Notes: generated by a model from the letters alone, not told the origin. Shown: positions 41,060 through 48,989, counted from the first letter of the stretch. The stretch: DNA of 64,000 nucleotides from CATOSK01 sp034423195 (GCA_034423195.1 DAOUIZ010000061.1:15802-79801), one strand, 5' to 3'. Numbers and translations: made by a program.

Positions 41060-42789
41060 CCGGTTCCCAGGACGAACCGCTCCAGGAAAAAGTGCCCGCC
41101 GCCTGCCGGAACTGTGATTGCACGAGATTGTTTCGGGCCGGCTTTGCCCAGGGACGGCAACGATGGGAATGTGCAGAGTGTCATCACAATTTCATGATGG
41201 GGGTGAAACAGGCCAAGTATCCCGAGTGGAAACGTCTGCAGGTCCTGGGCCTGCGGGCAGCGGGATTGTCCTACGACGCCATTGCTCGAAGGGAGAAGAT
41301 ACATCCCAACACGGTTATCCGTTGGGTGCATAAGGCGGAAAGGCAGGAAGCCGGCCAGCCTGGCAGCAACCCTGCGCCCTCTCTCCTCCCAATAATACGC
41401 CCCAGGGACTCAATCCTCCCAGCGGTTGATGTTCCTCCCCTCGTCCCGCCGCCCGTTTCCATATCCCCGGTCGAGTTCGCCGCCAACGTCCTCGGCGTCA
41501 GTCTCTGGGAAAAGCAGGTGGAGGTGCTGGAGGCCCTCGGCTCGGGAAGACGGGTCGCCGTCAAGGCCGGCAACGGTCTGGGCAAGGGATTTTGCGCCGG
41601 CGTCTCGGTGCTCTGGTTCCTGTACAGCCGACACCCGGCGGTGGTCCTCACCACCGCCCCCACCTTCCGGCAGGTGCGCCACGTCTTCTGGCGGCAGGTG
41701 CGGACCCTCTACTTCCGCTCCCGCACTCCCCTCGGCGGCCACGTCCTCGGCACCCGCTGGGAACTGGCCGAGGACCGCTACGCCATGGGCCTGTCCGCCG
41801 AGACCGCCGACCAGTTCCAGGGGTTTCACAGCCCCAACATGCTGGTCGTGGTGGACGAGGCCGCCGGAGTCAGCGACGCCATCTTCGAGGGCATCGAGTC
41901 GGTGATGACCTCCTCGGAGACCTGCCAGCTCCTCCTCCTCGGCAACCCCACCACAACCACCGGCGCCTTCCGCCGCGCCTTCCACGAGGAGCGGCAGCTC
42001 TACGAATGCGTCACCATCTCCGCCCTCGAGAGTCCCAACGTCGCGGCGGGACGCATCGTCGTCCCGGGTCTGACCACGGCGGCCTGGGTGGAGGAACGGC
42101 GCGAGGTCTGGGGTGAGGAAAACCCCATGTTCCAGGCCCGCGTCCTCGGCGAGTTTCCCGTGCAGGATGACGATACCCTCCTGCCGCTCACCCTCATCGA
42201 GGCCGCCACCCAGCTCTGGTCCGGCGAAATCCCCTCCGAGCCGGTGGGGACCGATGCCCCGGTGGTCATCGCCGTCGACCCCGCCCGTTTCGGCAGCGAC
42301 CACAGCGTCATCCTGCGCCGCCGGGGCAACCGGGTCGAGGAAATCCAGTCCTTCAACGGCCTGGACACCATGCAGGTGGCCAGGCGGGTCGAGTCTGCCG
42401 TCCTGCTCCATCATCCTCAGCAGGTGGTCGTGGATGAAATCGGCGTGGGCGCCGGCGTCCTGGACCGGCTGCGCGAGCTGGGCCACCCCGTCCATGGCGT
42501 CAACGTCGCCAGGCCGCCCCAGCGCGATGGCCTGTTCGCCAACCTGCGGGCCGAGGGCTACTGGCGTCTCCGCGAAATGCTCGAGGCCCGCCAGTTGGCC
42601 CTCCTCCCGGACCAGCGTCTCATCGGAGAGTTGGCCGCTCTGAAGTACGACTACCGGGATGGTGACAACAAGCTGGTCATGGAAAGCAAGGACTCCATGA
42701 AAAAACGGGGTCTGCCCTCCCCCGACCGGGCCGACGCCCTCATGATCTCCTTCCTGGCCCCGCCCCCCAAGCCAACCCTGTGGACATAG
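41056..42789 (+). CDS. terL: Phage large terminase with N-terminal zinc ribbon-HTH
   Basis: About 577 residues. An unusual N-terminal part comes first: CRNC...C with CAEC (zinc ribbon) and an HTH, LRAAGLSYDAIARREKIHPNTVIRWVHKAE, like that of InsA and small terminases. After a Pro-rich linker the TerL proper starts: ATPase with VKAGNGLGKGFCAG (Walker A), MLVVVDEAAGV (Walker B), LLLLGNPTTTTGAF (coupling), then the nuclease with VIAVDPARFGSDHSV, VVVDEIGVGAG and SPDRADALMISF. The start is uncertain: ATA at 41056 fits the perfect AAAGGAGGTG site; GTG at 41092 is the next usable codon. It would pack DNA with the portal 0.9 kb on. Confidence 0.88.
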   Translation: MAGSQDEPLQEKVPAACRNCDCTRLFRAGFAQGRQRWECAECHHNFMMGVKQAKYPEWKRLQVLGLRAAGLSYDAIARREKIHPNTVIRWVHKAERQEAGQPGSNPAPSLLPIIRPRDSILPAVDVPPLVPPPVSISPVEFAANVLGVSLWEKQVEVLEALGSGRRVAVKAGNGLGKGFCAGVSVLWFLYSRHPAVVLTTAPTFRQVRHVFWRQVRTLYFRSRTPLGGHVLGTRWELAEDRYAMGLSAETADQFQGFHSPNMLVVVDEAAGVSDAIFEGIESVMTSSETCQLLLLGNPTTTTGAFRRAFHEERQLYECVTISALESPNVAAGRIVVPGLTTAAWVEERREVWGEENPMFQARVLGEFPVQDDDTLLPLTLIEAATQLWSGEIPSEPVGTDAPVVIAVDPARFGSDHSVILRRRGNRVEEIQSFNGLDTMQVARRVESAVLLHHPQQVVVDEIGVGAGVLDRLRELGHPVHGVNVARPPQRDGLFANLRAEGYWRLREMLEARQLALLPDQRLIGELAALKYDYRDGDNKLVMESKDSMKKRGLPSPDRADALMISFLAPPPKPTLWT

Positions 42790-42846
42790 GGGACAGCGCT
42801 GATCTGGAGGCAAAAATCATGTACGTGCCCGGCGGGGAGCCGCCGG

Positions 42847-43209
42847 TCAGGTGCTGGAGGAAAGAAGGGCTTCGACCTTTTCCACGAATTGCTGGACGTG
42901 TGGGAGTCTCATTTCGACACTCTCCCGGTTGAACCAGTTCTCGTAAAAGTTGTAGTGAAGGTCGTTTGCGACAGCGAAGAGCGGGGTCAGGTCCTGGTCG
43001 CCGGTCTCTCGCACCAGAGCATCAACTATGTCGTAGAGGGCGCGGTGAGTCCGGTGGTAAACGCCACGCTGTTCCGCAACGGCCTTGACCATCTCGGCGG
43101 CGGCGCCCCAACCCTTCTCCCCGGCCTGGGCGGGGTCCGTATCAAGCTCGGCCCGGGCCTTGGCAAGGAGTTCGTGGCTTCTCTGTTGGTATGTGGCGGC
43201 TTGCTGCAT
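42847..43209 (-). CDS. HEPN-like (PaREP1-type) protein, copy 1
   Basis: A 120-residue helical protein: AATYQQRSHELLAKARAELDTDPAQAGEKGWGAAAEMVKAVAEQRGVYHRTH. R-x6-H in RGVYHRTH fits the HEPN nuclease motif RX4-6H. The neighbour, 12 bp upstream on the same strand, is a paralog identical over most of its first 60 residues. HEPN proteins are RNase toxins or partners of MNT nucleotidyltransferases; one such MNT lies 1.8 kb away. The gene is antisense between terminase and portal. Confidence 0.68.
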   Translation of the reverse strand: MQQAATYQQRSHELLAKARAELDTDPAQAGEKGWGAAAEMVKAVAEQRGVYHRTHRALYDIVDALVRETGDQDLTPLFAVANDLHYNFYENWFNRESVEMRLPHVQQFVEKVEALLSSST

Positions 43210-43221
43210 GGATTGGTTCCT

Positions 43222-43584
43222 CTATGGGCTGGAGTTCAGCAGACTTTCGACCCTGGCGATGAAACGTTCGACGGCCTGGATGCCGGCGGCGACTATCGTG
43301 CGGTTGTGCTGGTTCTCGTAGAAGTTGAAGTGCAGGCCGCTGGCCGTGACGAAAAGCTCTGCGAGTTCGGCGTCTCCCGTTTCGTCCGCCAGCCCATTGA
43401 CTATCTCGTAAAGGGAGCGGTGAGTCCGGTGGTAAACGCCCCGTTGCTCCGCAACGGCTTTGACCATGGACGCCGCTGCGCCCCATCCCTTCTCCCCGGC
43501 CTGGGCCGGGTCGGTGTCAAGTTCGGCCCGGGCCTTGGCGAGGAGTTCGTGGCTTCTCTGCTGGTATGTGGCAGCTTGCTGCAT
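43222..43584 (-). CDS. HEPN-like (PaREP1-type) protein, copy 2
   Basis: A 120-residue paralog of the next gene. The first 60 residues differ at few positions, and the second half diverges (VNGLADETGDAELAELFVTASGLHFNFYENQHNRTIVAAGI). It has the same RGVYHRTH motif. The pair probably arose by tandem duplication with sub-division of function. It starts 77 bp from, and diverges from, the portal gene. Similar helical proteins are found at 46.4 kb. Enzymatic activity is inferred from the motif only. Confidence 0.68.
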   Translation of the reverse strand: MQQAATYQQRSHELLAKARAELDTDPAQAGEKGWGAAASMVKAVAEQRGVYHRTHRSLYEIVNGLADETGDAELAELFVTASGLHFNFYENQHNRTIVAAGIQAVERFIARVESLLNSSP

Positions 43585-43661
43585 GGAATCGTCCTGTCTG
43601 GCGGCACTTGTGGGAAATCAATTGTACACCCTTCGGCAACAAACATTTTTGGAGCAAATGT

Positions 43662-44936
43662 ATGTATATGAACAAATGGACTTCCGTAATCACCAACCCC
43701 TTCCGCCGGCCGCCGGAACAGATCCTGTCCAAAGAAACCACGGCGAAGGAGACCACGTCGGAAAAAGCGGCGGGCATTTCCTCCCGTCCGAGCCCCTTGG
43801 AGTCGACCTCCGGGGGATGGGGCCTGGCCGAGCTTTTCGGTAGCGGCCGCGCCCGGGCCGAGTACGGACGCTACTATGCCGCCTCCGTCCCGGTCTACGC
43901 CGCCATCAAGCTGCGGGCCGACGCCGTCAGCCGCCCGTCCCTGCGCATCCTGCGGGTGGGCGGCGGCAGGGATGGCGCCCTCACTTCCGTTGAGCCGGAC
44001 CATCCGGTGGCGCGGCTGATGGAGCGGGTCAACCCGTGGACCACCAGCGGCGACCTGTGGCGCAGCGCCGAGATTCACCTGAACCTGTGGGGCTCCGCCT
44101 TCTGGGCCCTGGAGCGGGACGGTGATGGACAGTGGCAGCTCTGGCCGCTCCGCCCCGACCGGGTCACCCCCTTGCCCGGTGAGCGGGTCCCGCTGCGGGG
44201 ATTCGTCTACCAGGGACGCACCGGGCCGGTGGCCTACACGCCCGACGAGGTCGTCTGGCTGCGCTACTACAATCCGCTGGACGACTGCGCCGGATTCTCG
44301 CCGCTGGCCCCCAGCCGCCTGTCCGTGGACATGGGCTGCGAGGGGATGCGGTTCAACCGGAACTTTCTCCGCAACTCGGCCCAGCCCGACTTCGTGATGC
44401 TCACCGACGAGAGCATGACCGACGCGGAGATCGCCGGCTTCTACGACCGCTGGGAGGCCCGCTACCGGGGGCCGGGCAACGCCCACCGTCCCGCCATCGC
44501 CAACTTCATCCGCGACATCAAGCCCCTGGGCCTGTCCCACCGCGACATGGACTTCATCCAGGGACTGCGCTGGAGCCTCGAAGAGGTGAGCCGCGCCTTC
44601 GGGGTGCCCAAGCCCCTGCTGGGCGACTTCGAGCGGGCCACCTTCGCCAACGTCAACGCGGCCGAGCGCATCTTCTGGCGCAACACCATCGTCCCCGAGC
44701 TCAAGTTCTTCGAGGAGCAGCTCACCCGGATGCTTCTCCCCCGCCTGGGCTATCCCGACCTGTCCTTCGAGTTCGACCTCTCCAGCATCGAAGCCCTCCA
44801 GGAAGACGAAAACCAGCGCGTCACCCGCGAAATGCAGCTCCTCGACCGGGGCGTCATCACCATCAACGAACTCCGCCGCCGCCGCAACCTCCCCGACCTC
44901 CCCTGGGGCAACGGAGGCCCGGAGCGTGGGGAGTAG
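43662..44936 (+). CDS. Phage portal protein (HK97/gp3-like)
   Basis: A 424-residue portal. The YAASVPVYAAIKLRADAVSRPSLRI block at about residue 72, HPVARLMERVNPWTTSGDLWRSAEIHLNLWGSAFWALER, VVWLRYYNPLDDCAGFSPLAPSRLSVD and EEVSRAFGVPKPLLGDFERATFANVNAAERIFWRNTIVPEL are portal signatures. The ATG at 43662 is preceded by GGAG; upstream codons are not phage-like. It would sit at the head vertex between terminase and connector. In the usual order prohead protease and capsid follow, but here a hairpin and a nucleotidyltransferase do; the protease and capsid genes are 30 kb to the left. Confidence 0.9.
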   Translation: MYMNKWTSVITNPFRRPPEQILSKETTAKETTSEKAAGISSRPSPLESTSGGWGLAELFGSGRARAEYGRYYAASVPVYAAIKLRADAVSRPSLRILRVGGGRDGALTSVEPDHPVARLMERVNPWTTSGDLWRSAEIHLNLWGSAFWALERDGDGQWQLWPLRPDRVTPLPGERVPLRGFVYQGRTGPVAYTPDEVVWLRYYNPLDDCAGFSPLAPSRLSVDMGCEGMRFNRNFLRNSAQPDFVMLTDESMTDAEIAGFYDRWEARYRGPGNAHRPAIANFIRDIKPLGLSHRDMDFIQGLRWSLEEVSRAFGVPKPLLGDFERATFANVNAAERIFWRNTIVPELKFFEEQLTRMLLPRLGYPDLSFEFDLSSIEALQEDENQRVTREMQLLDRGVITINELRRRRNLPDLPWGNGGPERGE

Positions 44937-44948
44937 ACCTGGCGTGAC

Positions 44949-44990
44949 CGTCTGGCGCCCGGCACCAACACGGAGTGTCGGGCGTCAGAC
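44949..44990. terminator. Hairpin after the portal gene
   Basis: CTGGCGCCCGGCAC and GTGTCGGGCGTCAG form an imperfect stem of about 13 pairs around a nine-base loop, just past the portal stop codon and reaching the end of the opposite-strand nucleotidyltransferase gene. Confidence 0.5.
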
Positions 44991-45275
44991 CACTACCAGG
45001 TCGCGCTCGACGTATGGTCGGATCTCCTTCCTGACCCCATCGGGAGTTGCCAGGTCAATCTGTCGGCCCAGCAGGTCTTCCAGGTAAAAAACTGCCCCGA
45101 AGTAGCTTTTCCAGTCGGGAAGTGGCTCGAAAGTGACAATCACATCCACGTCGCTGTCGTCCCTCCCCTCATCCCGCGCAAACGACCCGAACAGGGACAG
45201 CGACGTAACCCCAAACCTCTCCCGCAGGACAGGCTTGTGCTCCCGGAGAGTTTGCAGCATTTCGTCGCGTGTCAT
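44985..45275 (-). CDS. MNT-type nucleotidyltransferase (MntA-like antitoxin)
   Basis: A 96-residue minimal nucleotidyltransferase. SLSLFGSFARDEGRDDSDVDVIV holds the GSFARxE and DSDVD catalytic motif, and a DLATPDGVRKEI segment follows. Such proteins in HEPN-MNT pairs add AMP to the HEPN toxin. The closest HEPN-like genes are at 42.8-43.6 kb, on the same strand but past the portal gene; there is no adjacent classic HEPN. Pairing is therefore uncertain. The ATG follows GGAG-like purines. Confidence 0.83.
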   Translation of the reverse strand: MTRDEMLQTLREHKPVLRERFGVTSLSLFGSFARDEGRDDSDVDVIVTFEPLPDWKSYFGAVFYLEDLLGRQIDLATPDGVRKEIRPYVERDLVVV

Positions 45276-45327
45276 GAGGTTATGACGGAGGAATGGGTTA
45301 TTTCGTCCGGCTCTTGCTGAACTTCAA

Positions 45328-45744
45328 TTATAGCGAGGGAGCTCTTATCAGCCGCAACCCCGGGATGTCAGCGAAATCTCCGTCGTGGGAGGCCAGGGGA
45401 CAGTTGAAGATTAGGGCCGTCGCCGCTACCCAGGCATCAGCGATCCGAATTTCTCGTCCAGCAAGACGGCGTTCGCCCCGGAGGCGGGCGCAAGCTTCAA
45501 CCATCCGCGCGTCCGGGTAAACCACTTCGTACTGATTCAGGAAGTTGCCCAGTTGATTCCTGCGCCGTTCTCCCCAGCCTCCAACCGCTGCGCCGTACCA
45601 GACTTCTTCTAATGTCTGAAATGAAATGAGCCGATGGAGACCTTGGATCCGCTCCAGGTAGTAGTGGGCTTGAGGGGAACCACGAAAGATGTATGAGACA
45701 ACGTTGGAGTCCAGGACAACCAGCGGGGAATCAGCCTGCCTCAA
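45328..45744 (-). CDS. PIN-domain ribonuclease toxin (VapC-like)
   Basis: A 138-residue PIN protein. The acidic active site is seen as Asp in VVLDSNVVSYI, Glu in QTLEEVWYG, and Asp in IRIADAWVAATALI, followed by LASHDGDFADI. It would cleave tRNA or mRNA. It starts with TTG, overlapping the stop of the upstream gene by two bases. The upstream product is then the natural antitoxin candidate. Spacing and overlap indicate co-translation. The pair lies next to the tRNA-Gly gene. Confidence 0.85.
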   Translation of the reverse strand: MRQADSPLVVLDSNVVSYIFRGSPQAHYYLERIQGLHRLISFQTLEEVWYGAAVGGWGERRRNQLGNFLNQYEVVYPDARMVEACARLRGERRLAGREIRIADAWVAATALIFNCPLASHDGDFADIPGLRLIRAPSL

Positions 45745-46151
45745 ACGTCCCGCCCCTCGCGGATTATCCTGAGAAATTCTTCGACGTCAAAAGGTTCAGA
45801 CGCCCGGACGACCTTGTCAGGGTCGAAGACCTTGGGGTTGGGGTCGTTGAGGATTTCTTCGATGGTGCGCTTTCCCACATCAGGGTCAACAAACTCTTCC
45901 ACATCGATCAGGGCAAATTCGTCTTCTTCGCTGATCCAGCCCTGGCCGCTGATGGTGACGAACCGGGATTCCATAGGGCCGACTTCCGGCATCAAAGCAG
46001 GGCTGAAGCGGAGTGGGACGGGTTCAGTCCCGATCCGTTCCAGTTGGGCTGTGCCCTCCTTGGGGTCGACGTTCCTCAGCCATCCGTGGGCGGTGGTCGC
46101 TAACTGTTCGGCGTCAACTTTGCTCTTGGGATGCTTTTTAGGAGCAGTCAC
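45741..46151 (-). CDS. Putative antitoxin partner of the PIN toxin
   Basis: A 136-residue acidic protein without recognised DNA-binding domain. It starts with a Lys-rich KKHPKSKVDAEQLATTAHGW segment and ends with SEPFDVEEFLRIIREGRDV, a tail typical of antitoxins that wrap the toxin. The middle (VPLRFSPALMPEVGPMESRFVTISGQGW) has beta character. It overlaps the PIN gene, so it is translated with it. The role is inferred from this gene order alone; it is longer than common VapB proteins (about 80 residues). Confidence 0.6.
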   Translation of the reverse strand: MTAPKKHPKSKVDAEQLATTAHGWLRNVDPKEGTAQLERIGTEPVPLRFSPALMPEVGPMESRFVTISGQGWISEEDEFALIDVEEFVDPDVGKRTIEEILNDPNPKVFDPDKVVRASEPFDVEEFLRIIREGRDV

Positions 46152-46260
46152 GTCGGCAGCACCTCCCGACCGGGTTGTTGGGTAGAATCAACCGTTTGAG
46201 TGCCGGTAGCGGCGTCAAGCCGTCAGGCACCGTGGGAAATGAGGAAAGAGAAAAAACCGT

Positions 46261-46335
46261 TGGAGCGGGCGATGGGATTCGAACCCACGACTTTTTGCTT
46301 GGGAAGCAAACACTCTACCACTGAGTTACGCCCGC
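46261..46335 (-). tRNA. tRNA-Gly (anticodon CCC), CCA encoded
   Basis: The minus strand folds as a complete cloverleaf: GCGGGCG acceptor, the D-loop AGTGGTAGAG, an anticodon loop TTCCCAA in a TTTGC/GCAAA stem, the T-loop GGTTCGAATCC, CGCCCGC, T and CCA. It is the only RNA gene recognised. It reads GGG codons. It borders the TA- and phage-rich region on one side, a common insertion site. Confidence 0.96.
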
Positions 46336-46405
46336 CCGGGGATTCGATGATAAGTCCGCCCCCGCACGCCTGTCAACGCGGCGGATGCCGTTCGGTTGGA
46401 CCAGG

Positions 46406-46786
46406 TCAACTTTGGGCGAAGGCTTCGGCGTCGCGAATGTACTGGTCGGTTTCGCGGATTCGGCGAGGGACATCGGGAGAACCGCAGCGTCGGTTATAGA
46501 AGCATTGTCCGTGGAGTTGGCTCAGGCGGCTGTAGTACCGCCCCACCAGCGTTTTGATGGTGAGGTCCTCCCTGGCCAGGGCGTCCAGACCGTCTGACGT
46601 CAGGCCGGTAGTCCCGGGCTCCTCGCCTGTCCGAGCGAGGATCAGGGCATCGGTGGCACGCTTGGTGGCGCACCAGGCCTTCTCGGCTGCGTCGCGAATG
46701 TCCCCCTGGTCCAACCGCTCCAGGGCTGCGGCGTGCATCTCCCAGGCGTCGGCGAAGATGTCGGCTGCGTCTGCCGTCGTGGTCAT
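46406..46786 (-). CDS. HEPN-like protein (PaREP1-type)
   Basis: A 126-residue helical protein. FADAWEMHAAALERLDQGDIRDAAEKAWCATKRATDALILA is the same helical pattern as the two paralogs at 43 kb. R-x4-H in YYSRLSQLHGQCFYN gives a possible HEPN active site. The ATG is chosen over the long open frame upstream, which has no coding character. It stands between the tRNA and an amidohydrolase gene on the same strand. Confidence 0.62.
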   Translation of the reverse strand: MTTTADAADIFADAWEMHAAALERLDQGDIRDAAEKAWCATKRATDALILARTGEEPGTTGLTSDGLDALAREDLTIKTLVGRYYSRLSQLHGQCFYNRRCGSPDVPRRIRETDQYIRDAEAFAQS

Positions 46787-46876
46787 TGAACGGGCTGCCT
46801 CCTTGCTGGGTCCGAGCGGGCGCCATGAAAGCTTGTGATTGTCAATATCATACCAGCGGGATGGCTGCAGGGCGAA

Positions 46877-46907
46877 AAGGGCCGCCCCATCCCCCGACGG
46901 AGCGGCC
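46877..46907 (-). terminator. Hairpin after the amidohydrolase gene
   Basis: GGGCCGC and GCGGCCC pair around a 17-base loop, on the 3' side of the amidohydrolase stop codon and before the HEPN-like gene. Confidence 0.5.
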
Positions 46908-46944
46908 CCCTGATGAATCCCTGTCGTATCCCGCCGTGGCGGCG

Positions 46945-47961
46945 CTACACGTCTATCCGGTACACCCGCACCGCCGTATCGTGGAACAGCGCCGCCCGCT
47001 CCGTGGCCGAGTAGTCCTTCGACAGCCGCTTGAAGGCGTTGAACAGCGTGTTGTACGAGTAGGACACCTTGTCCGGCGGAAAGTTGCTCTCGAACATGCA
47101 CCGGTCCGGCCCGAACTGCTCGATGCAGTAGTTCATGAACGGCGCCAGCCCCTCCGCCAGCTCCTCCGACCCGATGGGAATGTCGTAGGTGTGCCAGTCG
47201 AAGCCGTAGCGCGGCTGCCCGATGCCCCCCAGCTTCATCACGATGTTGGGGCACTGGGCCACCGCGGCCACCCCCTCCTTCCAATGCGGGATGACCTCGT
47301 CGTCCCGGTTGCCGTAGGGCCCCACCCGGTACAATCCGCCAATGTGGTTCAGCACGATGGTCAGGTCGGGAACGGCGTTGGCGAAATCCACCAGCTCGGG
47401 AAGCTGCGGAAAGTACAGCGTGTTCTCCATGGACATCCCCTTGCTGGCCAGCACCTTCGCCCCCTCCCGGAACTTCGCATCCGCCAGCAGCCCCTGGTCC
47501 GTCCGGTTCTCCACGTCGGGATGGGGGTCCCACGCCGCCGACTGCCGGGTGCCCCGGAAGCGGTTGGGGCTGGCCGCCTGCAGCGCGTCCAGCACCGGCT
47601 CCACCGCATCGCCCAGCCGCAGGTTGGCGTTCCCGATGATGGCCGCCGCCGCCCGCGCTGGCCCATACATCCCGCTGGCGCTGGCCGCCGCCAACCCTTG
47701 GACAAACTCCACCTCCCCGACGCAGCGCAGCTCCTCCGGGCCGTCCTGCTTGTACATGGCCCGGGTCTCGATGAACACCGTGGAGCGGATGTTGTGCCCG
47801 CTGTTGATGTCCGCCGCCAGCTCGTGCAGCAAATAGCGCTGGTATGGAATGCGGATGGGCCGGAAGTCCCAGAAGTGGTGGTGCGGATCGCAGATGGGCA
47901 GGTCCGGCTCCAAAGTCTCCTCAACGTTCAAAGCCAGCCAGTCATTTCCTCCATACGGCAT
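46945..47961 (-). CDS. Amidohydrolase family 2 protein
   Basis: A 338-residue amidohydrolase-2 enzyme. DPHHHFWDF holds the metal-binding HxH pair near residue 26-28; LNHIGGLYRVGP the middle histidine; and CMFESNFPPDKVSYSY the catalytic acidic motif near residue 280, in the 'FESNFP' form used by the gamma-resorcylate/ACMSD-type and related lactonase branch. It would hydrolyse or decarboxylate an aromatic-derived acid. Compared with the 36.3-kb relative, the metal motif is complete here. Upstream is a Phd/Doc module on the other strand with its own promoter. Confidence 0.87.
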   Translation of the reverse strand: MPYGGNDWLALNVEETLEPDLPICDPHHHFWDFRPIRIPYQRYLLHELAADINSGHNIRSTVFIETRAMYKQDGPEELRCVGEVEFVQGLAAASASGMYGPARAAAAIIGNANLRLGDAVEPVLDALQAASPNRFRGTRQSAAWDPHPDVENRTDQGLLADAKFREGAKVLASKGMSMENTLYFPQLPELVDFANAVPDLTIVLNHIGGLYRVGPYGNRDDEVIPHWKEGVAAVAQCPNIVMKLGGIGQPRYGFDWHTYDIPIGSEELAEGLAPFMNYCIEQFGPDRCMFESNFPPDKVSYSYNTLFNAFKRLSKDYSATERAALFHDTAVRVYRIDV

Positions 47962-48181
47962 AACATCGCCTCCTTATAAGGAAGGTTGGGGACACGCGGG
48001 AAATACCGGAGGGTACTGGCCGAATCATACGCCGGGCGATGGGTCGGGGCAATGGGGGGTTGGGTCACATCCGCAGTGGAGATTTCCTCGCGTTCTCCGG
48101 TAGGAAGAGATCCTGCAGGTGTCCGGTTCCGCTAATAGAGATGTTGCCTCGACCAGCGCCGGTAGGGTTCTGTCAGAGTTG

Positions 48182-48219
48182 TGATATAATTCTGTTGGGC
48201 CTATACCAACCCGGTATAG
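48182..48219 (+). promoter_or_regulatory. Promoter and palindromic operator of the antitoxin/Doc module
   Basis: TGATATAAT (extended -10, TATAAT at 48185) is followed ten bases later by CTATACC-AACCC-GGTATAG (48201-48219), a perfect seven-base inverted repeat. Its place just after the -10 suits repression by the antitoxin or complex. Confidence 0.75.
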
Positions 48220-48239
48220 ACCGCTCGGAGGGATCGGAG

Positions 48240-48371
48240 ATGGCAACGAAGAAAGTCACCAACCGGCCGGAGCCCAAGGTGAAATACGCGACCGCGAAGC
48301 AAGTGGAAGCTGCTGCGAAACTTGCTCTCAAAACACATGGGGAGGCTTACCGCGCTCTTGCTAAACGGTAA
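48240..48371 (+). CDS. Small antitoxin-like protein (Phd-type tail), 43 aa
   Basis: A 43-residue basic protein, MATKKVTNRPEPKVKYATA then KQVEAAAKLALKTHGEAYRALAKR. It is only the size of the toxin-binding tail of Phd-like antitoxins. GGAGGGATCGGAG precedes the ATG. It is separated from the Doc gene by 84 bp that includes a terminator hairpin. A role as the antitoxin is inferred from its order, size and the operator-like palindrome upstream; there is no DNA-binding domain in it. Confidence 0.6.
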   Translation: MATKKVTNRPEPKVKYATAKQVEAAAKLALKTHGEAYRALAKR

Positions 48372-48400
48372 AGTCTAGGAAGAACGTCTCTTCGTCGTAG

Positions 48401-48428
48401 AGCCCTCCAACTTATCTGGAGGGCTTTT
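48401..48428 (+). terminator. Intrinsic terminator between antitoxin and Doc toxin genes
   Basis: AGCCCTCCA and TGGAGGGCT form a perfect nine-bp stem with a seven-base loop, followed by TTT. It should reduce read-through from antitoxin to toxin, setting the ratio of the two. Confidence 0.8.
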
Positions 48429-48455
48429 CAATTATCCCTAGCATCGGACTGTCTC

Positions 48456-48989
48456 ATGCCCAGACGACAATACAGGTTCATCGATATCGGAATGGTTGAG
48501 GACGTCTTAGCCGATCAGATCAAGGAACATTTCCGCGATTATCCTGATCCCGCTCCGGTATACCAGTACAGGGGTGGAGAACACGGTAGGGGCCTTTTGG
48601 AGTCAGCATTGGCTGCACCCCAGCAGACTTTCGGCGGGATCTACCTGCATCGTACTGTGCTGGACAAGGCAGCAGCACTTTGGCGCTCGATTACTATGGA
48701 TCACCCGTTCGTCGATGGCAACAAACGAATGGGGCTGCTGTGCTGCCAGGTTTTTCTCACAATGAACAGATATATATTCATTGCGACCGAGGAAGAGGCC
48801 GTCGAATTTAGCGTTGCCATTGCCACGGGACAACCTGGCACTGACGTTCCTCAGATTGCCAGGTGGTTGCGTCTTAACACCATGACTGTGGAACAGCTGG
48901 AACGATTGGCGAGGTTTGCCGAGGCCGAGCCAAGGTATTTGACAATGGTGGTCAATTCTTTGAGAGAAATCGATGCCGACGAAGAGTAG
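48456..48989 (+). CDS. doc: Fic/Doc-family toxin (death-on-curing)
   Basis: A 177-residue Doc protein. The Fic-type motif HPFVDGNKRMG at about residue 76 contains the catalytic His and the phosphate-binding stretch; the preceding MDHPF and following LLCCQVFLTMN helices complete the fold. The N-terminal YRFIDIGMVEDVLADQIKEH resembles the Doc start (longer here). Doc toxins phosphorylate EF-Tu. It is downstream of the small antitoxin-like gene and of a terminator. The C-terminal 50 residues (LNTMTVEQLERLARFAEAEPRYL) form an extra helical region. Confidence 0.87.
   Translation: MPRRQYRFIDIGMVEDVLADQIKEHFRDYPDPAPVYQYRGGEHGRGLLESALAAPQQTFGGIYLHRTVLDKAAALWRSITMDHPFVDGNKRMGLLCCQVFLTMNRYIFIATEEEAVEFSVAIATGQPGTDVPQIARWLRLNTMTVEQLERLARFAEAEPRYLTMVVNSLREIDADEE

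Noticed and set aside
46261..46335. tRNA-Gly as attachment site of phage block B
   Set aside because: No duplicated tRNA 3' end was found near the block or elsewhere in the window, and there is no integrase.
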